Source of the DNA: Enterocloster lavalensis
GTDB taxonomy: Bacteria; Bacillota; Clostridia; Lachnospirales; Lachnospiraceae
DNA length: 64,000 nucleotides
Assembly: GCF_902364025.1 (NCBI RefSeq)
Contig: NZ_CABJCG010000003.1
Span: 1 to 64,000, forward strand
Reading direction: 5' to 3'
The notes under the pieces are model-generated. The model made no database searches, was not told the DNA's origin, and saw only the letters and a list, made by a program, of their open reading frames with translations. This document shows positions 16,083 through 24,344 of this stretch, one piece after another. How positions within the stretch are numbered: the first letter of the stretch is position 1; each line of letters begins with the position of its first letter. Both the position numbers and the translations under genes were made by a program.

Positions 16083-17249
16083 TTAAAGTTCCAGCGAAAC
16101 CCTGCGCCCCGTCTCCGCCGAATGGTACGCCGCGTAAACCAACAGCGCTGTTTTGGCCGCCAATTCGAAACCGGACTTGGGCTGCCGGTCAAAGGCAACG
16201 CATTCCATAAAATCCTGAAGCTCGCCTGTATACCCTCTCATCAGCTCTTCCTCCAGGAATACGTTCTGCCATCCGGTTTTCGTGGTGAGTTTTTCCGTCA
16301 CATAGACATTTTCCAGCCCCTGCGCCTGATCGTGATAAGCGCGCAGGCCGTCTGTTGCCGCCATATTACAGTAGTAGACGCTCTTGTTGGTATAGATTTC
16401 CACCAGATTCTTGACGCCTCCCACCACCATGTCCCCCGCCATGACCACGGCCCTGCTGCCATCCGAAAAGGTGAGCAGGACATTTGCCAGGTCCTCCACG
16501 TCCACGGCTCTCGTCTCAATAAATGCCAGCTCCTCCTCGTTCAAAACGCCGCTGACATTTCCCATGTCGGCCATCACGCTGGTGACGCGAATCTCCTCCC
16601 CGCGTTTCCTGGCCTCCTGTTCCTTCAGGTAGAGGACCGCCGACAGCGGGTGGCAGCCCTGACGGATAAAGGATCCGCCTCCGCTGCATTTCCAAAGCGC
16701 CGCGTGGGCCGCATGGGAGCCGTTGTGGCTCTCCTCCGCGCGCATAAACAGGATTCTGCTGTTCTGGGCGTTCAAAAACTCCAGGCTCCTCTGAAGAGCG
16801 GGCGTATAGATGTAATTCTCCGCATACATGAACTTGACGCCGCCCGCCTCAACGGCCTCCCCCAGCTCCTTAAGCTTCCTTTGGACCTCCCGGTAGGCCT
16901 CCTCCTTTGTAAAGCTCTGCGAACCGTCCGCCGGTTCAAAATATCCGGTCAGCGGCTTTTCACAGATGACATGCTTTTTGCTCTCTATGGCCGCCTTTAT
17001 CATCTCCTCGTGGAGAAACGGGGGCGCAACCACGTCGATGACGTCGATCTCCGGGTCCTTTAACATTTCCCGGTAATCCGTATACACCCCGGCGATCCCG
17101 TGGGCCGCCGCAAATTCCCCTGCATTGGGAGCCAGCGAGGCGACCGCCTTCATAACGACCTCCACGCCGTAGACCTTCTGATACGCGCATGCGTGCAGGT
17201 CCGCCGCAAAGCCGCTTCCGATTATTCCAACCACAACTCTTTTCATCAT
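16083..17249 (-). CDS. Gfo/Idh/MocA-family NAD(P)-dependent sugar oxidoreductase
   Basis: A 388-residue dehydrogenase: Rossmann fold at about 1-130 (VVVGIIGSGFAADLH nucleotide loop, then the EKPL motif in VICEKPLTGY) and the C-terminal alpha/beta domain. EESHNGSHAAH is in the substrate-site region. Relatives oxidise secondary hydroxyls of sugars, cyclitols or glycosides, often at C3 or at inositol C2. Two tandem ATGs (17249, 17246) follow GGAACCG. It follows the permease genes in the LacI operon; combined with the divergent TIM-barrel, VOC and SDR genes it suggests oxidation of the imported carbohydrate to a keto-intermediate. Confidence 0.9.
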   Translation of the reverse strand: MMKRVVVGIIGSGFAADLHACAYQKVYGVEVVMKAVASLAPNAGEFAAAHGIAGVYTDYREMLKDPEIDVIDVVAPPFLHEEMIKAAIESKKHVICEKPLTGYFEPADGSQSFTKEEAYREVQRKLKELGEAVEAGGVKFMYAENYIYTPALQRSLEFLNAQNSRILFMRAEESHNGSHAAHAALWKCSGGGSFIRQGCHPLSAVLYLKEQEARKRGEEIRVTSVMADMGNVSGVLNEEELAFIETRAVDVEDLANVLLTFSDGSRAVVMAGDMVVGGVKNLVEIYTNKSVYYCNMAATDGLRAYHDQAQGLENVYVTEKLTTKTGWQNVFLEEELMRGYTGELQDFMECVAFDRQPKSGFELAAKTALLVYAAYHSAETGRRVSLEL

Positions 17250-17271
17250 TTTACGGTTCCTTTCATCTCTA

Positions 17272-18105
17272 TCAGCCCTTCACCGCGCCGGCGCTCAACC
17301 CCCGCACCATCTGGTTTTGTGCAAGGGAGAAGAAAATCACCGCCGGGATGCTCATGAGGATGGAAGCAGCCATCAGCGGCCCCCAGTGTACGCCCATCTC
17401 GTCTATAAAAAACGCCAGTCCCACGGAAATCGGGCGCATGGCCTTGCCGTCCGTCATGGTCAGGGCAAACAGGAATTCGTTCCAGGACAGGACAAACGCG
17501 TTCATGGCAACCGTAGCCAATATGGGCTTGCACATGGGAATCACGATCTCAACCAGGACGCGGAACGGGGAACAGCCGTCCACCACCGCCGCCTCCTCAA
17601 CCTCAATGGGCAGATTGTCAAAATATCCTTTCAGCATCCACACCGCAACCGGCAGGCAGATGGTCAGGTACACCAGGATCAGGCCCGGATAGGTGTTGAT
17701 CATCTTTAATTCCTTGAGAATGATATAGTAGGGTATGATCACCGCCACCCGCGGCAGAACTCTTGCAAATAAAATCGTCCAGATCAGGCAGCGGCTGCCC
17801 GTGAACTTGTAACGGGAGAACCCGTAAGCCGCCAGCACGCTCACCGTCATGGTGATCAACGTGGTCCCCGTGGCCAGGATCACCGTGTTTTTAAAATAAT
17901 GCAGCATATTGGAGTCCCTCAGAATCTGGCCATAATGGACCCACGTCACTTCTCTGGGAATCCAGCGCGGCGGCACCTCATAAATCTGGCTCTCCGGCTT
18001 TAAGGAGGTGCTGAGACACCACAGAATGGGAAACAGGCTGAACGCGCAGATTCCGACGATCAGCAGAATCTTCACAATAACGGCCGGATGCATCCGTTTC
18101 TTCAT
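17272..18105 (-). CDS. Carbohydrate ABC transporter permease, MalG family
   Basis: A 277-residue permease with six membrane helices, EAA loop EEAAVVDGCSPFRVLVEIVIP and the MalG-type C-terminus NQMVRGLSAGAVKG. The ATG at 18105 (after GGGAGGAATC) overlaps the stop of the preceding permease by 4 bp (ATGA), indicating coupling; an in-frame ATG at 18159 lies inside that gene. Partner of the MalF-type subunit; ATPase not encoded here. Confidence 0.93.
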   Translation of the reverse strand: MKKRMHPAVIVKILLIVGICAFSLFPILWCLSTSLKPESQIYEVPPRWIPREVTWVHYGQILRDSNMLHYFKNTVILATGTTLITMTVSVLAAYGFSRYKFTGSRCLIWTILFARVLPRVAVIIPYYIILKELKMINTYPGLILVYLTICLPVAVWMLKGYFDNLPIEVEEAAVVDGCSPFRVLVEIVIPMCKPILATVAMNAFVLSWNEFLFALTMTDGKAMRPISVGLAFFIDEMGVHWGPLMAASILMSIPAVIFFSLAQNQMVRGLSAGAVKG

Positions 18106-19022
18106 GCTTGATTCCTCCCTTTTTTCCTGATTTGTGTGGGCGCGTAGAACAGGAAGCACACCAAAGCCGCTCCGATTAGCAGCGTGCTGGCCGCGGATGC
18201 GCCTGCGAAGTCGAACCGGGTGAATCCCAGGCGGTAAATCAACAATCCCAGAATTTCCGAGGACGTCCCCGGGCCGCCTCCGGTCAGAACAAACAACAGA
18301 TCAAACGCGTTGATCGCGTTTACCACCTCGAGCACAATTACCATGGTAATCACAGATCGCAGGGAGGGAAGGGTGATATAGAAAAACTGCTGGATCCGGC
18401 TGGCGCCGTCAATGGCGCTGGATTCGTACAGTTCCCCCGGGATTCCCTGAAGCCCCGCTAAAATCATCATCATCACAAACGGAAAACCCGCCCAGGTGTA
18501 AGCCGCCAGCACGGACGGCAGGGCTGTCTCGGCGGTGCTCAGCCACAGCCTGCACCAGGATTCCAGGCCCACGCTTTTAAACATTCCGTTGATGAGCCCA
18601 AAATCGCTCTGAAGCATCCACCGCCAGGAGTTGGCGGACACGATGCTGGGCACCGTCCAGGGCAGCAAAGCCAGCAGGCGCACGGCCTTCACCGGTTTTC
18701 CCTGTCCGTCCATGATAAATGCCGCCACAAATCCCATGCCTGTTCTCAGCACAACCGAGCCCACAATCCACACCACTGTATTTTTTACAATCGCCGGAAA
18801 TTCTTTCAGCGTGACGATCTTCTCAAAATTCCGGATCCCGTTAAACTGCGTATCAAAGGATGGCAGCGTCACCTCTGAAAATGCGAACGATATAGTCCGT
18901 ATAATCGGCACGATCATCATCAAGAGCACAACAACGGTACACGGTGCAACAAACTTCAGTCCTGTGCGCGCCCGCTTCTGCTGGATATCTGGATGGAACA
19001 CGCCGTTGATAAAACGTTCCAT
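18102..19022 (-). CDS. Carbohydrate ABC transporter permease, MalF family
   Basis: A 306-residue permease with a cytoplasmic N-terminus (ERFINGVFHPDIQQKRAR), six helices and EAA loop ESSAIDGASRIQQFFYITLP. The ATG follows GAGGAGTAGGTC. Separated from the binding-protein gene by a strong hairpin that probably sets the ratio of binding protein to permease. Confidence 0.93.
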   Translation of the reverse strand: MERFINGVFHPDIQQKRARTGLKFVAPCTVVVLLMMIVPIIRTISFAFSEVTLPSFDTQFNGIRNFEKIVTLKEFPAIVKNTVVWIVGSVVLRTGMGFVAAFIMDGQGKPVKAVRLLALLPWTVPSIVSANSWRWMLQSDFGLINGMFKSVGLESWCRLWLSTAETALPSVLAAYTWAGFPFVMMMILAGLQGIPGELYESSAIDGASRIQQFFYITLPSLRSVITMVIVLEVVNAINAFDLLFVLTGGGPGTSSEILGLLIYRLGFTRFDFAGASAASTLLIGAALVCFLFYAPTQIRKKGRNQA

Positions 19023-19043
19023 GACCTACTCCTCTCTGCATTT

Positions 19044-19070
19044 ACGCCCTGCAGTGTTAGTGCAGGGCGT
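19044..19070 (-). terminator. Hairpin between binding-protein and permease genes
   Basis: ACGCCCTGCA (19044-19053), a 7-nt loop, TGCAGGGCGT (19061-19070): a perfect 10-bp stem with no T tract, right after the binding-protein stop. This is the usual place for an mRNA-stabilising hairpin that allows excess binding protein. Confidence 0.6.
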
Positions 19071-19078
19071 CCGTCATA

Positions 19079-20386
19079 CTATTTCAAAAGATCATTACAC
19101 TGCTGGGCCATATCCTCACAGCCCTGTTCCACGGTCTTGGCTCCCTGCATGATATTCTGAAGCTCCACAATAATGATCTTCTGCATATCGGTCCACTGCG
19201 GGATGGTGGGGCTCAGACGTCCGACCATGGCGCTCTCCAGAATGGTCTGGTACAGCGGATCGTTCCAGATTCCGTAGTTAGTGGCCTCCATTCTGGCCGG
19301 TATGCGGACCGTCAGCTCACCCAGCACCTCGGGCTGCAGGAACCATTTGGCAAACTTATATGCGCCGGGAGAATTTTTAGCAGTTACCGGCACGGTAAAC
19401 AGCCATCCGCCGGAGCCGGACGGAGCCTTGGGCGGTACGCAGTATCCATAATTCAGGTCCGGGTAATTGGTGTCAAACTCCACGGCGTTCTGATCTCCGC
19501 CCATCATCAAAGCTACTTTATTCTCAATGAACAGCGGCATGATATCCTTTGTCATGGTATAGTTGACCGCGCCCTCAGGAGCCACCTTCTCGGTGGTGTA
19601 AAGGCCGGTCCAGTAGCGGATTCCCTCAATGGCCTCCGGCGTGTTGAGCGTGCACTCCGTCTGATCCTCGTTCAAATAGTCTCCCCCATAAGACCAGATC
19701 ACCGGGGACAGCGTGAGGAATACGTTGGACGGATCCGCATTGCTGGCTCCGATTCCCACGCCGTACTGCTCGCCGGGAATAGTCAGTTTTTTTGCAATTT
19801 CCAGCATGTCGTCGTAGGTCCAGCCCGCCTCGGGGTAGGGAACTCCCGCCTCGTCGAACATCGTTTTATTGTAGTACATGATCGAGCTGCTGGTACGGTA
19901 GGGAAGTCCGTAATAGACGCCGTCAAACTTCCCGCCCTCAATGACCGCCGCAAAATCCGACAAATCCATGTCTTTTATCTGATCGTCCCAGGGCTGCAGC
20001 AGGTTTTTGTCCACAAGGGTTCCCATCTGCGTCACGTCCACAGCCAGGATATCGGGTCCGCCGCCGCCCAGTATGGTGGTGACCGCTTTGTCCACGTATC
20101 CGTTGACCGGAAGGGCTTCGATTGTCAGATTTACATTGGGCTCCACCGCTTTATAGGCTTCTACAATCTTGGGGATCTGATCCTCCCACCAGCTTCCCAT
20201 CCAGATCGTCAGTTCCTCGGGCTCCCCCGCGGCAGCCTGAGCCTCGGTCTGCGCCTGCGTCTCCTGCTTCGGGGCAGAGCTTTCCTGTACCGGCGCGCTT
20301 CCTCCGCAGCCTGCCAGACTCAGTGCCATCACTCCCGCCAGAACAGCGCCTGCGGTTCTTGTCATTCTACCGTTCGCTAACCTCAT
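19079..20386 (-). CDS. Extracellular sugar-binding lipoprotein, family 1
   Basis: A 435-residue lipoprotein: signal peptide with lipobox LAGC (cysteine at residue 27), an Ala/Gln/Glu-rich tether, then a family 1 binding fold starting ELTIWMGSWWEDQIPKIVEA. I start at the ATG at 20386, which has GGAGG six bases upstream; an ATG at 20392 is too close to that site. It feeds the two permeases downstream and is the second gene after lacI in the operon. Confidence 0.9.
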   Translation of the reverse strand: MRLANGRMTRTAGAVLAGVMALSLAGCGGSAPVQESSAPKQETQAQTEAQAAAGEPEELTIWMGSWWEDQIPKIVEAYKAVEPNVNLTIEALPVNGYVDKAVTTILGGGGPDILAVDVTQMGTLVDKNLLQPWDDQIKDMDLSDFAAVIEGGKFDGVYYGLPYRTSSSIMYYNKTMFDEAGVPYPEAGWTYDDMLEIAKKLTIPGEQYGVGIGASNADPSNVFLTLSPVIWSYGGDYLNEDQTECTLNTPEAIEGIRYWTGLYTTEKVAPEGAVNYTMTKDIMPLFIENKVALMMGGDQNAVEFDTNYPDLNYGYCVPPKAPSGSGGWLFTVPVTAKNSPGAYKFAKWFLQPEVLGELTVRIPARMEATNYGIWNDPLYQTILESAMVGRLSPTIPQWTDMQKIIIVELQNIMQGAKTVEQGCEDMAQQCNDLLK

Positions 20387-20404
20387 AACCATCCTCCATT
20401 CATC

Positions 20405-21433
20405 TTAAATATCATAGTATCCACAAGATTCACGGATATAAAATTCCGGCTCAGCCGCAACATCCTCAAACTGGTCCTGAGGGCGTTCTCCCCTGATCTG
20501 CTCAAGCAAAATATCGATGGCGTGATGAGAAATATAGCGGAGGTCAAACCCCACCGTCGTCAGCGGGACCATGGCGCTGTCCGCAAAGCGGATGTTGTCG
20601 ATGCTGGTAACAGACAAATCCTTTGGCACCATGATTCCATTTTTATAGAGAAACCGGATGATCGGTATGGCCAGCTCATCCTGCGTTATAAAAAATGCCT
20701 GCTCTGACTTTCCTTTTCTCAACAAATCTCCCAGCGCCTCGTCTCTGACCAGATGAAAATCCGTGGAGCCCAGCCAGCACGCCATATCCGGCCCCGGCGT
20801 GATTCCCGCCTCCCGCAGCGCCCTCTCATACCCCACATACTTCGGATCCGCCATCCCGGTCTCATCCCGGGCGCTGGATACATAGATCACGCTCCGATGT
20901 CCCATCTGGATCAGATGTTTCGTGGAAAGGTACGCTCCTTTGATCAGATTGGGGTATACTGCATCCAGCCGGGGCATCCTGTCAAATCCCGACAGAAGCA
21001 CCACCGGAAACCCCTGGTTTCTCAGCTTCTCAAGCCTGGAAAGATTGTCTGTAAACTGTGTATTTACAATCAAGCCGTCTACCTTGTTGGAGAGCATAAG
21101 GTTGATCGCCTTCTCCTCCATCTTTAAGTCGTCGTGACTGGCAATCACGTACATTGTATATCCGTTTTGTTCCAAATACTGTTCAATATAGCGGGCCTCT
21201 GTGGTGAGCAGCAGGCTTGAAATATTTCTGAGGATCAAGCCGATGGTCCCCGTCTTTTTGAGAACCAATGCCCTGGCCATATTGTTTGATGCATAGTTTA
21301 AATCGCTGGCAACCTCCTTGACCCTCCTCCTGGTTGCCTCGCTGATCCGCGGGCTGTCCTTCAACGCAAGGGATACTGTATTAATCGAACATCCCACTTT
21401 TTCAGCAATATCCTTCAGTGTTACCTCATACAT
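20405..21433 (-). CDS. LacI-family transcriptional repressor
   Basis: A 342-residue LacI protein: DNA-binding headpiece at about residues 3-60 (TLKDIAEKVGCSINTVSLAL helix-turn-helix, then the hinge YASNNMARALVLKKT) and a periplasmic-binding-protein-like effector core from about 62. First gene of the ABC/oxidoreductase/GH1 operon. A perfect 16-bp palindrome lies over its own promoter and a nearly identical one over the divergent promoter, so it should repress both arms. The inducer is probably the transported sugar or a derivative. Confidence 0.94.
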   Translation of the reverse strand: MYEVTLKDIAEKVGCSINTVSLALKDSPRISEATRRRVKEVASDLNYASNNMARALVLKKTGTIGLILRNISSLLLTTEARYIEQYLEQNGYTMYVIASHDDLKMEEKAINLMLSNKVDGLIVNTQFTDNLSRLEKLRNQGFPVVLLSGFDRMPRLDAVYPNLIKGAYLSTKHLIQMGHRSVIYVSSARDETGMADPKYVGYERALREAGITPGPDMACWLGSTDFHLVRDEALGDLLRKGKSEQAFFITQDELAIPIIRFLYKNGIMVPKDLSVTSIDNIRFADSAMVPLTTVGFDLRYISHHAIDILLEQIRGERPQDQFEDVAAEPEFYIRESCGYYDI

Positions 21434-21457
21434 ACGATCATTCCCCCATCACTGTTT

Positions 21458-21503
21458 GTATTATCGATAATACTATTATAACAGCGATTTTATCATTTGT
21501 TAA
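21458..21503 (-). promoter_or_regulatory. LacI-operon promoter with palindromic operator
   Basis: On the minus strand TTAACA (21503-21498), 17-bp spacer, TATAAT (21480-21475). GTATTATCGATAATAC (21458-21473), a perfect 16-bp palindrome with the central CG typical of LacI operators, covers the expected transcription start, 25 bp before the lacI start codon. Confidence 0.8.
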
Positions 21504-21542
21504 CTCCTTTCTTTGCTATTTTCAACAAAAATAAAATAAATA

Positions 21543-21602
21543 TTGACAAAGCATTGGGAAAATGATTATAATTCAGGTGTAAGCATTGTATTAACGTTAA
21601 TA
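21543..21602 (+). promoter_or_regulatory. Divergent promoter with second LacI-type operator
   Basis: TTGACA (21543-21548), 18-bp spacer, TATAAT (21567-21572) reads toward the VOC gene. TATTAACGTTAATA (21589-21602), a perfect 14-bp palindrome, lies just downstream of the expected start. It shares TATTA-W-CG-W-TAATA with the operator at 21458-21473. The remaining 21603-21790 is an AT-rich leader of nearly 190 bases with no gene seen. Confidence 0.78.
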
Positions 21603-21790
21603 TTAATCTGATGTGTTTATTATATACAGATTTTTTCGATCTTGTCAATATGTTTTATGCATATTTTTATTTTTCATCGATACCAGCCATTTTCTTATTT
21701 GTTGAAATTGTATTGAAAATATATATTATTTATCACTTTGCATTTATAAGCAGCGCGCTTATAAAAATATAAAGCACAGGAGAAAACACT

Positions 21791-22582
21791 ATGGTAAAAG
21801 AATTTAACCACATCGGAGTCAATGTCAGGGATCTCCAGAAAACCCTCGCATTCTATTCCGAACACCTGGGGGCTAAGTTTGTAAGGGGACTCTATATTCC
21901 CGCCTCCCACACGATCGCAGCGTATGTGCAGATCGGTACCCAGATGATCGAATTTCTCAGCCCACTGTCCCCGTCGGAAAGCGCCGTGTACGGAATCGCC
22001 CACATCGCTTACACTGTGGATCATATCGAGGAAGCTGCCCGCATATTGGAAGAAAAGGGTTGGCATTTCCACGTTCCGCCCAAAAAAGCCGGCTCAGGCG
22101 GCGGTAAGATCGCCTTTTTGAAGGACCCCAACGGGGCCAATGTGGAACTGATTGAACGGCTTGAATCTTTCTCCGAGCCGTCCTGGGAGCCGTCCACCGA
22201 TGTGATCGAGATCGACCACGCCTCCATCTACGCCAATGATCTGCAGGCGGGCATCGACTTCTACACCAAGGACATGGAGATGGAAATGCTCCAAAACTAC
22301 CACTTTGAGGACCGGAAGTTTGATATGGTCTACATGAACACCGGTAAAAATATCCTGGAGCTGCTGCACAACGAAACGCCCCACGAGGGCCCGCTCATGG
22401 GACACATCGCCTTCCGCGTCAAGGACACGAAGGCGCTGGCGGAAAAGCTGGCCGCCCAGGGTGTGGAGGTCACCACCCAGCCTCGCCTCCTGGCCACACA
22501 GAACGGTTATGTGTGCAATATCAAAGACCCTGACGGAATCGCCCTGGAGTTCATTGACCGGGTGTCGCTCTTTGAGGTATAG
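21791..22582 (+). CDS. Double-domain VOC (glyoxalase/dioxygenase-fold) protein
   Basis: A 263-residue protein made of two vicinal-oxygen-chelate domains, about residues 1-120 (start EFNHIGVNVRDLQKTLAFY) and 136-260 (start IEIDHASIYANDLQAGIDFY). H7 and later glutamates (VELIERL, ALEFIDR) are probable metal ligands. The fold serves epimerases, lyases, isomerases and dioxygenases, so chemistry cannot be fixed. First gene of a tight three-gene operon with a sugar epimerase-like protein and an SDR, sharing operators with the ABC/GH1 operon; a role in rearranging a keto-sugar or cyclitol is plausible. Confidence 0.85.
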   Translation: MVKEFNHIGVNVRDLQKTLAFYSEHLGAKFVRGLYIPASHTIAAYVQIGTQMIEFLSPLSPSESAVYGIAHIAYTVDHIEEAARILEEKGWHFHVPPKKAGSGGGKIAFLKDPNGANVELIERLESFSEPSWEPSTDVIEIDHASIYANDLQAGIDFYTKDMEMEMLQNYHFEDRKFDMVYMNTGKNILELLHNETPHEGPLMGHIAFRVKDTKALAEKLAAQGVEVTTQPRLLATQNGYVCNIKDPDGIALEFIDRVSLFEV

Positions 22583-22585
22583 CCT

Positions 22586-23419
22586 ATGAAATTAGCATTC
22601 AGTTCACTGTCCTGCCCGTCCTGTACCGTCGACGAGATTATTCAATTCGCCCTGAAATATGGTTTTCAGGGTGTGGAGCTGCGGACGGTCCAGTCCACCA
22701 TTGATCTGTGGGACCTGAACGATTTTTCGCCGGAAGCCCTGCCCGAAACCCGCCGCAGGTTCCAGTCCGCGGGGCTTGAGGTGGTCGTGATCGGGACCAG
22801 CATCTCCTTTGCCAAGGACGAACCCGGATGGCGCAGCAGGCAGCTGGAGCTGCTGGAGAAATTCTGCGTCATTGCCCAGGGACTGAATTGTCCCTATCTG
22901 CGGGTATTCGGAGGCCCCATTCCCCCCGGAAGCACCTATGAAGCGGCACTGGAGCGGGATATAGACGGTTACCGTCAGGCCGTAAAGACAGCGGCTTCCT
23001 ACGGCGTAACGCTGCTGTTTGAGACCCACGATGATTTCAGCACCTCCACCTCCCTGCTTCCGCTGTTGGAGGCGGTCGGCAACCAGGCCGGCGTGATCTG
23101 GGATATTCTCCACCCCTACCGGTTTGGCGAACCCATGGAGACCACCTGCCGGAACCTGCTGCCCTATCTGCGGCACGTCCATGTCAAGGACTCCTCCGGG
23201 TATTCCAAAGAAGGGTTTGATATTGTCCTTCCCGGCCAGGGTACCGTGCCCATCCGGGAAGCGCTGTCGCTTTTAAAGGACTGCGGTTATGAGGGTTACC
23301 TCTGCTTTGAGTGGGAGAAGCACTGGCACCCGGAGATTCAGGAGGCGGAGCTGGCCCTGCCGGAATATGTCAATTATATGCGTCGTTACGCCAAGGAGCT
23401 GCTGCATGAGCAGGCGTAA
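22586..23419 (+). CDS. Sugar isomerase/epimerase-like TIM-barrel protein
   Basis: A 277-residue AP-endonuclease-2-type barrel. Probable metal ligands appear in the standard order: the glutamate of LFETHDD, the aspartate of IWDILHP, the histidine pair of HVHVKD and the glutamate of CFEWEKHWH. Related enzymes include IolE-type dehydratases, ketose 3-epimerases and the catalytic subunit of C-glycoside deglycosidases. Starts 3 bp after the VOC stop and overlaps the SDR start by 14 bp, so the three are translated together. Confidence 0.88.
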   Translation: MKLAFSSLSCPSCTVDEIIQFALKYGFQGVELRTVQSTIDLWDLNDFSPEALPETRRRFQSAGLEVVVIGTSISFAKDEPGWRSRQLELLEKFCVIAQGLNCPYLRVFGGPIPPGSTYEAALERDIDGYRQAVKTAASYGVTLLFETHDDFSTSTSLLPLLEAVGNQAGVIWDILHPYRFGEPMETTCRNLLPYLRHVHVKDSSGYSKEGFDIVLPGQGTVPIREALSLLKDCGYEGYLCFEWEKHWHPEIQEAELALPEYVNYMRRYAKELLHEQA

Positions 23420-24131
23420 ATCGGCGCTCATAACGGGCGGCAGCCAGGGCATCGGCCTTGCCTGCGCACAACTGCTTTATGAAAAGGGTTACGACATCTG
23501 CCTGATGTCCCGCAGCCCGGAAAAATTGGATGAGGCCGCGCGCTCTGTTTCCGCAGGAACTTCCAGGCCGGTCTATACCGTACCCGCGGACGCTGCCAGC
23601 CCGGAACAGGCGGCGTCAGCGGTGGAACAGGCCTGCCGCTTGCTGGGGGGAATCGACGTTCTCATCAATTCCGCGGGCTGCAGCATGCACGCTCCCTGTT
23701 CCTTTGAGAACGTCTCCACTGAGGAGTACAAACGGATCATGGACACCAATGTGGACGGCCTGTTTTATATGACCCGGAGCGTGTTAAAGGCCATGAAGGA
23801 GCGGCAGTCCGGGTACATTATCAACATACTCTCCACGGCCTCCCACGCCGCCGCCGCGCGAGGCGGCCCATATTCCGCTTCAAAATATGCGGCGCTGGCC
23901 CTGACGGAAACCCTGGCCGCAGAATGCCGCGGCAGCGGAATCCGCATCACCTCCATCAGCCCCGGCCCGGTCGCAACCACCATCTGGTCCCACAAGACGA
24001 CGCCTCCCTCAGAGGAGGAAATGGCCCGGATGCTAAAACCCGGGGACATCGCCCGGATTGCCGGATTTCTGTTGGACAATCCGGATTATGTCATTATCCG
24101 CGATATCGAAGTAACTCCTGCCGGTTTTTAG
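23406..24131 (+). CDS. Short-chain dehydrogenase/reductase (SDR)
   Basis: A 241-residue classical SDR. Cofactor loop TGGSQGIG near residues 11-18, NSAG motif in VLINSAGCS, catalytic serine in INILSTASHAA and the YSASK tyrosine-lysine pair. The absence of an acidic residue in the obvious NAD-specific position leaves NAD versus NADP open. Start is the ATG at 23406, inside the end of the preceding gene. It would reduce or oxidise a carbonyl intermediate of the same pathway. Confidence 0.9.
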   Translation: MSRRKSALITGGSQGIGLACAQLLYEKGYDICLMSRSPEKLDEAARSVSAGTSRPVYTVPADAASPEQAASAVEQACRLLGGIDVLINSAGCSMHAPCSFENVSTEEYKRIMDTNVDGLFYMTRSVLKAMKERQSGYIINILSTASHAAAARGGPYSASKYAALALTETLAAECRGSGIRITSISPGPVATTIWSHKTTPPSEEEMARMLKPGDIARIAGFLLDNPDYVIIRDIEVTPAGF

Positions 24132-24152
24132 AACCGTTTTCGATTACTTTGG

Positions 24153-24193
24153 AAAACAGGCCGCTTCAGACGATTCTGAGGCGGTCTGTTTTT
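24153..24193 (+). terminator. Intrinsic terminator of the VOC-epimerase-SDR operon
   Basis: AAAACAGGCCGCTTCAGA pairs with TCTGAGGCGGTCTGTTTTT across a CGAT loop, followed by five T residues, 20 bp after the SDR stop. Confidence 0.88.
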
Positions 24194-24344
24194 GCGCCCA
24201 TTCAGCCACATTTTCGGAAAACCGCCTGATTTTCCGGGCGGCGCATAGATATTTCACATCCTTCTGTAGTACAATGGTTCTGATATGCTTCGGAAATGAA
24301 TCATTTGACACACTTGTGAAACAGACCGGTTGGAGGTAGAAACT

